IMG/VR virus record: IMGVR_UViG_3300035670_000035
Location: 1-64,000 of that record
Length of the DNA stretch: 64,000 nucleotides
Source of the DNA: a virus
Reading direction: 5' to 3' (one strand)
Shown piece after piece: positions 57,427-64,000 of the stretch (its first letter is position 1; each line of letters starts with the position of its first letter). Made by a program: the position numbers and the translations under genes. The notes beneath the pieces are model-generated. The model had not been told where the DNA came from, made no database searches, and was given only the letters and a program-made list of their open reading frames with translations.

Positions 57427-58059
57427 ATGGTAGTATTTTTAACAGGAGGCAGTGGAGGAATTGGCTCAATTATAAGTTCCGTGCTAAAAACCGAAGGGAT
57501 GGAAGTTATTGAGCCAACCTCTAAAGAGCTAGATTTAACAAGTAATATTAATGTATCAAATATAAAAAAAATAGATGCATTTATACATTGCGCAGGAATA
57601 AATAATCTTGCACATCATAAAGATATAAATAGAAACGAATTATTAAATATATTTAATATAAATACTTTCAGTTTTATTGAATTATGCAATAAATTAAATA
57701 TTAATTATGGCGGAAATATTATTGCCATAGGCTCTATATACGCAACTAAAGCTAAAGAAGAAAGAATGCAATATACAATGTCAAAACACGCTCTGTATGG
57801 ATGTATAAAAACTTTAGCTTTAGAAAAAGCAAAAGATTTAATAAAAGTTAATATGATTTCTCCAGGATTTGTTAATACCCTACTAACAAGGAAAAATAAT
57901 ACTAAAGAAAGAATAGATTTTCTAAATTATAATATTCCATTAGGTATGACAAATCCATATGATATAGCTAATCTTTGTGTTTTTTTAATAAAATATAATA
58001 ATTCAATAACTGGCCAAAATATTGAAGTAGATGGAGGCTATTCATTAAAAGGAATATAA
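57427..58059 (+). CDS. classical short-chain dehydrogenase
   Basis: 210 aa, shorter than most SDRs. TGGSGGIGSI (about 6-15) is the NAD(P) loop, then HCAGINN, the catalytic Ser in IGSIYA, YTMSKHALYG (about 116-125) and SPGFVNT. Probably a reductase for a keto sugar made by the ThDP enzyme just upstream (gap 1 nt). Confidence 0.75.
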   Translation: MVVFLTGGSGGIGSIISSVLKTEGMEVIEPTSKELDLTSNINVSNIKKIDAFIHCAGINNLAHHKDINRNELLNIFNINTFSFIELCNKLNINYGGNIIAIGSIYATKAKEERMQYTMSKHALYGCIKTLALEKAKDLIKVNMISPGFVNTLLTRKNNTKERIDFLNYNIPLGMTNPYDIANLCVFLIKYNNSITGQNIEVDGGYSLKGI

Positions 58060-59093
58060 TGAATACATTCTTAATAAATAATAAAAAATTTATAATAAAT
58101 AATCAAAAAATAAAAGATAGATTATTAATTAAATCTCATCCTAAAGACTATGAAGTAATTTTTGATTCTTTCTTTTCATTATTCTTTTCTTTTAAAGAAG
58201 ACGAAATAGTTCTAATTGATAAAAATATAAGAAAAATATATGATATTAATCATAGTAAATTAATTGAAATAGAAGCCATGGAAGAAAATAAAACTATTGA
58301 AACAGTTCTAAATGTTTGTGAAAAATTATCATCTTTTAATTTTAATAAAGGTAATACATTGATCGTGATTGGTGGAGGAATTCTGCAAGACATTGGGGCT
58401 TTTACAGCAAAAATATATAAAAGAGGAATAAGATGGATATATGTTCCAACTACGCTTCTTTCACAATGCGATAGCTGTATAGGAGGCAAAACGGCATTAA
58501 ATTTTAATAAATATAAAAATCAATTAGCTTTATTTTCTGCCCCAGATAAAGTTATTATTGATACTAATTTTTTGAATACTTTAAGCAATGAAGAGATAAA
58601 ATCTGGATATGGAGAAATTATTAAATTCTTTTTGATCGGTGGAGATTATTATATAAATAATTTTGAAAAATTTGATATTAAAACAAATATTATTCATTCA
58701 TTGAATATCAAAAAAGCAATTATAGAATATGATGAATTTGAAAATGATGAAAGAAAATCGCTAAATTATGGACACTCATTTGGACATGCGATAGAGTCTA
58801 TAACTAATTATAAAATTTGCCATGGCGAAGCAGTAATGCTAGGAATTGAAATTATAAATAAACTTTTTTTAAAATCTTCTCGCATAAGTAAAATTATAAA
58901 TAAATTTACAAATCTAGATAGAATAAAAGATATAAATCTAATAGATTTAATTGAAAGAATAAAAACTGATAAAAAAGTAAATGGAGATATAATAAGCTTA
59001 GTTAGTATTAAAAAATTTGGTGAAACAATTTTCATTAAACAAAAATTAGATAATAGTTTATTAAATAAATTAAATGAAATATTTACTAGTTGA
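58059..59093 (+). CDS. 3-dehydroquinate synthase-like sugar-phosphate cyclase
   Basis: 344 aa. IVIGGGILQDIGAFTAKIY (about 102-120), YVPTTLLSQCDSCIGGKTALN (about 128-148, split by conserved Asp), SGYGEIIKFFLI (about 187-198), NYGHSFGHAIES (about 242-253) and CHGEAVMLGI (about 259-268) give the NAD- and zinc-binding residues of the AroB family. The DSCIGGK block is more AroB-like than EEVS-like. In a glycan cluster it more likely makes a cyclised or 3-deoxy sugar precursor than shikimate. Confidence 0.75.
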   Translation: MNTFLINNKKFIINNQKIKDRLLIKSHPKDYEVIFDSFFSLFFSFKEDEIVLIDKNIRKIYDINHSKLIEIEAMEENKTIETVLNVCEKLSSFNFNKGNTLIVIGGGILQDIGAFTAKIYKRGIRWIYVPTTLLSQCDSCIGGKTALNFNKYKNQLALFSAPDKVIIDTNFLNTLSNEEIKSGYGEIIKFFLIGGDYYINNFEKFDIKTNIIHSLNIKKAIIEYDEFENDERKSLNYGHSFGHAIESITNYKICHGEAVMLGIEIINKLFLKSSRISKIINKFTNLDRIKDINLIDLIERIKTDKKVNGDIISLVSIKKFGETIFIKQKLDNSLLNKLNEIFTS

Positions 59094-60051
59094 TTTTGGC
59101 GCATCGTACATAAAAAATATCGTTTACGATACAGATTCAAAAAATATATTATATTCTAATACAATAGATTCTCCATTTAAAACAAGTAAAAGAATATCTA
59201 GATCAAAATTAAAAAATATTTTAATAAATATTATAGAAAAAACATCTAATATAGATGGAATAATAATATGTACAATCATCGGAGGAGGGTGGATTGATGA
59301 CATTTACTATTCTTGGCAATCAGATAATAAAAATGTAAAAGAACATTGTCTAATAAGTGGGCTTTTTATAAATTCAAGAAACTATCATGTACATGCACAT
59401 CATAAATATAATAGCCTAAGTGAAACCCAAGATAATTTAGAAATTTTAGGCAAAATAAAAAATATTCCGATATATAGTTCTCTAGGAGATACAAATTGTG
59501 TTATTAAATCTCTAGATTTAAAAAATAATGAATATATAATTAATATTGGAACAGGTTCTCAAGTCATATATAAAGATAGAGATAATAAGATTAATATAAA
59601 TAAATATATTCCCGCAGGAAGAGCATTACTTGTTTATGATAATTTTTTTAAAACTTTAGGTTTAAATTTTTTTAAAATGTTAAAAACTATAAAACCAGAA
59701 GATGTATACGCCAGCAATCTTAATATTAATTTAAATCTATTCGAACAAGCATTTGATTATGTTAATGGGGGCAGCATTAGTAATATAAATGAAGATAATC
59801 TCACTATTAATAATTTATTAGGATCAATATTACGTTGCTTAGTTTTACAATACAAACAATTTATAAAAGATAAATCAAAAAATACATTAATATTAACAGG
59901 TGGAATACCCAAGAAATTACCAATATTAAAAAAACTTTTTAAATTTTATTATTCAAATTATAAAATTAAAATTATTTTAAATAATATAGAAGATACTCAT
60001 TTAGGTATGATTAGATATTTGGAAGATAAATTAGAAAATGAACAAAGATAG
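59074..60051 (+). CDS. ASKHA-superfamily sugar kinase
   Basis: 325 aa. LLVDFGASYIKNIVYD (4-19) is the phosphate-1 loop; SLGDTNCVIKS (about 148-158), INIGTGSQV (about 167-175) and LILTGGIPKKLP (about 286-297) match FGGY/BadF-type carbohydrate kinases, possibly sedoheptulokinase-like. Substrate unknown; an AroB-like cyclase next door that uses a sugar phosphate would fit. Overlaps it by 20 nt. Confidence 0.65.
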   Translation: MKYLLVDFGASYIKNIVYDTDSKNILYSNTIDSPFKTSKRISRSKLKNILINIIEKTSNIDGIIICTIIGGGWIDDIYYSWQSDNKNVKEHCLISGLFINSRNYHVHAHHKYNSLSETQDNLEILGKIKNIPIYSSLGDTNCVIKSLDLKNNEYIINIGTGSQVIYKDRDNKININKYIPAGRALLVYDNFFKTLGLNFFKMLKTIKPEDVYASNLNINLNLFEQAFDYVNGGSISNINEDNLTINNLLGSILRCLVLQYKQFIKDKSKNTLILTGGIPKKLPILKKLFKFYYSNYKIKIILNNIEDTHLGMIRYLEDKLENEQR

Positions 60052-60283
60052 AGAAAACGTAATAAAATTATTTGAGATAGGTATATGCGATCAAAGATTC
60101 CCATATGCTTCAACCAAATTATGGCTATCTTATTTTAAAAATATAGATTTATATTGTGCTGATAATTTTTGGGGACATTATCTTGAAGATAAAATTAAAG
60201 ATATTAATAATAATTTTGAATTAATAGAAATGGTATTAGATAAACATAAAATAAATTATTTGGCAGTTTTTAGAAAAAAATGA
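60038..60283 (+). CDS. miniature methyltransferase-like protein, 81 aa
   Basis: LFEIGICDQRFPYASTKLW ... IDLYCADNFW resembles only the first strand, loop and second strand of a SAM-binding methyltransferase, and the rest of that domain is missing. It may be a remnant or a repurposed fragment. Coupled by ATGA to the next gene and overlapping the kinase gene by 14 nt. Confidence 0.45.
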   Translation: MNKDRENVIKLFEIGICDQRFPYASTKLWLSYFKNIDLYCADNFWGHYLEDKIKDINNNFELIEMVLDKHKINYLAVFRKK

Positions 60284-61074
60284 ATATATTAATTACTGGA
60301 GGAAATGGATATATAGCTAAATCATTATCAACACATCTCTCACAATTTTTATTTCTACATAAAATTCATAGTATTACTAGATTAGATTTTGATTTAACTG
60401 ATACAGATGCAACTAATTTTTGGTTTAAAGATAAAAAATTTGACATTGTAATTCATACTGCAATTAAAGGTGGCTCAAGATTAAATATTGAAGATGATTC
60501 AGTATTGGATAATAATTTAAAAATGTTTAATAATCTATTGATTAATAAAAATAAATTTAAAAAATTAATATCTTTTGGTTCTGGCGCAGAGATTTGGAAT
60601 CCAGAAACACCATATGGTAAAAGTAAAAAAATAATAAATGAAATTATAGAAAAAGAAACTAATTTTTATAATATAAGAATTTTCGCTGTTTTTGATGAGA
60701 ATGAATTAGATACTAGATTTATAAAAGCTAATATTTTAAGATATACACAAAAAGAACCAATGTTAATACATGCAAATAAAATAATGGATTTCTTTTATAT
60801 GAAAGATCTTTTAAATTTAGTAGATTATTATATTAATAATGAAAATCCACCTAAACAAATAGATTGTTCTTATAAAAATAAAAAAACTCTTTTAAATATA
60901 GCTAATTTTATTAATACTCTTGCTAATTATAAAGTAGATATTAATATAGAAAAAGACGTTATATTACAAGATTATTGTGGAATAAGTAATTTACCTATAG
61001 AGGTTATAGGTTTAGAAAATGGGATTAAAGAAGTATATAATAAATTATTAGAAATATATGATTCTAAAATTTAA
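60280..61074 (+). CDS. extended SDR, NDP-sugar epimerase/reductase
   Basis: 264 aa. TGGNGYIAKSL (6-16) binds NAD(P); HTAIKGGSRL, FGSGAEIW and YGKSKK (catalytic Tyr/Lys, about 112-117) follow. The short RmlD/WcaG-like form and its position next to GMD suggest a GDP-sugar reductase or epimerase, but it lacks the fucose synthase details needed to say so. Confidence 0.7.
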   Translation: MNILITGGNGYIAKSLSTHLSQFLFLHKIHSITRLDFDLTDTDATNFWFKDKKFDIVIHTAIKGGSRLNIEDDSVLDNNLKMFNNLLINKNKFKKLISFGSGAEIWNPETPYGKSKKIINEIIEKETNFYNIRIFAVFDENELDTRFIKANILRYTQKEPMLIHANKIMDFFYMKDLLNLVDYYINNENPPKQIDCSYKNKKTLLNIANFINTLANYKVDINIEKDVILQDYCGISNLPIEVIGLENGIKEVYNKLLEIYDSKI

Positions 61075-61083
61075 AATCTCTAA

Positions 61084-62259
61084 ATGAGTAACTCTTTAAA
61101 AGAAACATATTATGGTAAAAAGATAGATACTGCAAATATTCTAAATATAGAAGATGCAGTAAAATTAATAAAAGATAAAAAAGTTGTTATTGTTACTGGA
61201 GTTACTGGTCAAGATGGAAGTCATATGGTTGATTTCTTATTAAAGAATACAGACTATACTATTTTTGGTGGAGTCCGAAGATTAAGTGTTTATAACCATA
61301 AAAATATTAATCATATTAATTCTGATAGATTTCATTTAATTAATTTTGATTTAACAGATTCTCATGCAATTGCAAGAATTGTAGAAAAATTACAACCAGA
61401 TTATTTTATTAATTTTGCAGCTCAAAGTTTTGTAGCAAGCAGTTGGGATTTTGCTAGACAAACTTGGGCAGCAAATTCAACTGCTATTTTAGATATTTTA
61501 GAAGCTATTAGATTATATAAACCCAAGTGTAGACTTTATCAAGCAGGATCTAGTGAAGAATTTGGAAATGTTATTTATGCACCTCAAGATGAAAAACATC
61601 CATTAAGACCAAGAAGCCCATATGGAGCTAGTAAGGCCGCTTCAAGGCAACTAATTAAAGTATATAGAGATTCATACAATCTTTATGCGATACAGGGTTG
61701 GTTGTTTAATCACGAGGGAATAAGAAGAGGAGAAGAATTTGTCACAAGAAAAATTACTAAAAATGTTGCTAGAATATATCATGCATTAAAAAATAATGAA
61801 GAATTTAAACCATTAGAATTAGGAAATTTAGATGCAAAAAGAGATTGGAGTGATTCTGAAGATTTTATTGAGGGAGTTTGGATGATGTTGAATCAGGATA
61901 AATATAATCCTAATTATGATGGAAATCCAAAAGAATATGTTTTCTCTTCAAATGAAACACATACTATTAGAGAGTTTGTAGAAAAAGCATTTAAAATTGC
62001 TGGGATAGAGGGTCATTGGATTTATACAAATGATGGCAGACCAGAAGACGAAGGTTTTTATTTAAAAGATGATAAAGGACAATACAAACTTTTAGTTAAA
62101 ATTAATCCAAAATTTTATCGTCCAGCCGAAGTAGAATTATTATTGGGTAACTCTAATAAAGCAAGAGAAGAGCTTGGATGGAAACCAAAAATTTCATTTG
62201 ACAATCTAGTAGAAAAAATGGTAAAATGGGATGTAGAAAAAAATGATATTATTTTTTAA
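61084..62259 (+). CDS. gmd: GDP-mannose 4,6-dehydratase
   Basis: 391 aa. After a ~38-residue N-terminal extension: TGVTGQDGSHMVDFLL, GGVRRLS, FAAQSFVASSWDF, GSSEEFGNV (Ser-Ser-Glu, about 158-166), YGASKAASRQL (about 181-191) and NHEGIRRGEEFVTRKI (about 209-224) are characteristic GMD blocks. Converts GDP-mannose to GDP-4-keto-6-deoxymannose, the precursor of fucose, rhamnose, colitose or perosamine. Confidence 0.9.
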   Translation: MSNSLKETYYGKKIDTANILNIEDAVKLIKDKKVVIVTGVTGQDGSHMVDFLLKNTDYTIFGGVRRLSVYNHKNINHINSDRFHLINFDLTDSHAIARIVEKLQPDYFINFAAQSFVASSWDFARQTWAANSTAILDILEAIRLYKPKCRLYQAGSSEEFGNVIYAPQDEKHPLRPRSPYGASKAASRQLIKVYRDSYNLYAIQGWLFNHEGIRRGEEFVTRKITKNVARIYHALKNNEEFKPLELGNLDAKRDWSDSEDFIEGVWMMLNQDKYNPNYDGNPKEYVFSSNETHTIREFVEKAFKIAGIEGHWIYTNDGRPEDEGFYLKDDKGQYKLLVKINPKFYRPAEVELLLGNSNKAREELGWKPKISFDNLVEKMVKWDVEKNDIIF

Positions 62260-63346
62260 TGTATTCATAACAAATAAAAGAATAAGTGGCCCAAATTCCT
62301 GTGATAGATTAGATTTATTTAAATACTGTTTATCAAGTTATTCATGCATAGATGATATAAAAGATGTTGTTATATATTGCGAATTAGATTCAAATTATAA
62401 AAGCAGGGAAATTGAATTAAAAGATTACATATATACCATTTTTAATGGTAAAAATATACAATATTATAATTATAGTCCATGCAATCAAAAACAATGGCAA
62501 ATAGCTTTACAAGATTCAAATATATTAAATTCATCGGAACCAATATTGTATTCTGGTAACGATGATCATATATTTATTGATTATGATTTAATATCAATTC
62601 GTGAAGGAATAAAACTATTAAAAAATGAATCAAATGAACAAATTAATAGTTTTGCAATAAGTCATTGGCCAGAATCTATTTCTTATGCATACCATTATCC
62701 TTTTGTAGATAGAGGAATATTTTGGGAAAGTGAAATTTTAGCGACCACATCGATAGTCATGGTAAATAATACATTTTTTAAACATTTATTTTTTAATTTA
62801 GAAATGGGAGAAATATTTATAAGAAGAACAGATCCAATTTTAACAAATGTTTATCCATATACTGGAAATTTTGCTTTTCCTTCTAAAAAAACACATCCAA
62901 AAGTAAAAACATTTATTCCATTAAAAGGAGAGATAATTAGACATTTTGATTCATATCCTTACTTTGTTCAAATGCCACTTTCAATTTGTCCTCAATTAAA
63001 AATACCAAATGGATTTTTTGAAAATAATATAAAAATAAATTATTGTGGAAAAGTAAAAAGAGACTTTTACAATGTCAATCCATTGGCTGAAAAATATCTT
63101 TTTGAAGATTATACAAATGGAGTAGATGATAAAAAATTATTAGAAGATTTACCGCTATTTTGGAGAAATAAAATTTCAGAGATAGAAGATCATAGCAATG
63201 AATATTCTCGTCAAGATTTAATTGACGCTAGAAATATCAATCATAAAAATTTAATGACAGTGCCGCATAATAGAATTCACGAAGGAGTTCATTATCATGG
63301 ACCCCTTAATTTAGAAGAAAAATATATTAAATTAGGTTATAGATAA
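62243..63346 (+). CDS. putative glycosyltransferase-like protein, 367 aa
   Basis: ILYSGNDDHIFIDYDL (about 100-115) contains an acidic NDDH motif like the DxD of GT-A enzymes, and ISHWPES, YPYTGNF and HFDSYPYFVQ follow. I recall similar proteins in aquatic phage genomes without known function. Overlaps gmd by 17 nt. Confidence 0.5.
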   Translation: MILFFNVFITNKRISGPNSCDRLDLFKYCLSSYSCIDDIKDVVIYCELDSNYKSREIELKDYIYTIFNGKNIQYYNYSPCNQKQWQIALQDSNILNSSEPILYSGNDDHIFIDYDLISIREGIKLLKNESNEQINSFAISHWPESISYAYHYPFVDRGIFWESEILATTSIVMVNNTFFKHLFFNLEMGEIFIRRTDPILTNVYPYTGNFAFPSKKTHPKVKTFIPLKGEIIRHFDSYPYFVQMPLSICPQLKIPNGFFENNIKINYCGKVKRDFYNVNPLAEKYLFEDYTNGVDDKKLLEDLPLFWRNKISEIEDHSNEYSRQDLIDARNINHKNLMTVPHNRIHEGVHYHGPLNLEEKYIKLGYR

Positions 63347-63360
63347 TTTTAAATTATTAT

Positions 63361-64000
63361 ATGAATATATTAATCCCTATGGCAGGATTAGGAGAAAGAT
63401 TTTCTAAATCTCATCCAAATAAAATTAAACCACTAATAAATGTTTATAATGAACCAATGATACAAAAAGTTCTAAAAAATCTAAATCAACAAGAAGATAT
63501 TAATTTTATTATAATAACATTAAAGATAATATCTGAAAATCAAGAATTTATAAAAATTTTAAAAAATTTAAATATTAAATATACGTTAATAAGTATTGAT
63601 GAAAAAACCGATGGGCCAGCTTGCACATGCTTATTAGCAAAAGAATATATTAAAAACGAACCACTAATTATAATTAATTGCGATCAAATAATTTTAGATT
63701 TTAATTTAAAAAACTTACTTGATTTTAGCAAGTTAAATAATGCGGATGGGGTTATTGGAGTTTTCCATTCAAATTCTAGAAAAAATAGTTATATAAAACT
63801 AGGTGAAGATTTGACCATACAAGAAGTAAAAGAAAAAATCGTTATTAGCAATATAGCTACAAATGGATTACATTTTTGGAAGAACGGAAATGACTTTATA
63901 AGATCAGTAGAAGAGATGATTTCTAAAGATGATAGATATTCAAATGAATTTTATGTTGCGCCAAGTTACAATTATATGATAAAGAATGGCAAAAAGATAC
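63361..64000 (+). CDS. sugar-nucleotidyltransferase-like protein, 3' end outside window
   Basis: About 213 codons visible. ILIPMAGLGERFSKSHP then KIKPLINV (NTP-binding GxGxRx-PKP-type loop), INCDQII (metal-binding Asp) and GVIGVFHSN match glucose-1-phosphate nucleotidyltransferase-like enzymes. It could supply the activated sugar that the cluster needs. Base donor not determined. Confidence 0.75.
   Translation, partial: MNILIPMAGLGERFSKSHPNKIKPLINVYNEPMIQKVLKNLNQQEDINFIIITLKIISENQEFIKILKNLNIKYTLISIDEKTDGPACTCLLAKEYIKNEPLIIINCDQIILDFNLKNLLDFSKLNNADGVIGVFHSNSRKNSYIKLGEDLTIQEVKEKIVISNIATNGLHFWKNGNDFIRSVEEMISKDDRYSNEFYVAPSYNYMIKNGKKI

Noticed and set aside
58059-59093. Annotating the cyclase as a valiolone synthase because a sedoheptulokinase-like gene follows.
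   Set aside because: The DSCIGGKTALN block resembles AroB more than EEVS, and the kinase family is not certain.

Overview
The window looks like part of a large, AT-rich (roughly 30% GC by eye) tailed-phage genome. The phage signature is an rIIA/rIIB-like pair, class Ia ribonucleotide reductase, a dCMP deaminase beside a T4 gp1-like dNMP kinase and a small sigma factor, an ATP-dependent DNA ligase, UV-damage endonuclease, MazG-like pyrophosphatase, a phage-encoded tmRNA and tRNA, an HNH endonuclease, and long runs of very small overlapping genes. No integrase, transposase, CRISPR array, terminase, portal or clear virion gene is visible. Sugar-nucleotide genes, an LpxH-like phosphoesterase and a sigma-54-type promoter suggest a Gram-negative host; this is inference.

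Layout. (1) 1-28.3 kb, minus strand: a dense accessory block of some 90 genes, most 20-130 aa and unrecognised, many coupled by ATGA, TAATG or TAAATG overlaps. Recognisable islands are PhyH dioxygenase, MazG-like, 3D-domain lytic protein, CDD-fold deaminase, RuvB-like ATPase, rIIB/rIIA, DNA ligase, UvsE and FMN reductase. At least 27 genes shorter than 60 codons were found by translating gaps. (2) 28.2-30.3 kb: a class II tRNA with anticodon ACU (minus), a methyltransferase, then tmRNA and an HNH endonuclease on the plus strand. (3) 30.3-37.6 kb, minus: two DUF6065-like paralogues, a short PurA-family enzyme, an IMPDH/GMP-reductase-family enzyme, a phosphoesterase and two glycosyltransferases. 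(4) 37.6-41 kb, plus: dCMP deaminase, dNMP kinase, sigma factor, glycosyltransferase. (5) 41-45.2 kb, minus: NrdB and NrdA behind a roughly 470-nt leader that appears structured. (6) 45.7-50.3 kb: mixed small genes, Hsp20 with a sigma-54-type promoter, and an HTTM membrane protein with a small partner. (7) 50.3-64 kb, plus: glycosyltransferases followed by a tightly overlapping sugar-nucleotide operon (RfbH-like dehydrase, RmlB-like dehydratase, NeuB-like synthase, ThDP enzyme, SDR, AroB-like cyclase, sugar kinase, epimerase, GMD, nucleotidyltransferase) that runs off the window.

The strongest non-gene signal is promoter placement. In at least 18 genes on both strands a TTGACN-like -35, a 16-17-nt spacer and a TAnnnT -10 end exactly 6-7 nt before the start codon, so the predicted transcript begins at or within about a base of the start codon (leaderless). 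Other genes keep ordinary Shine-Dalgarno leaders, so two initiation modes appear to coexist. The nucleotide genes (RNR, dCMP deaminase, dNMP kinase, MazG, PurA- and IMPDH/GMPR-like) fit dNTP supply for replication. The 50-64 kb block fits synthesis and transfer of an unusual sugar, either onto the host surface or onto phage DNA or proteins.
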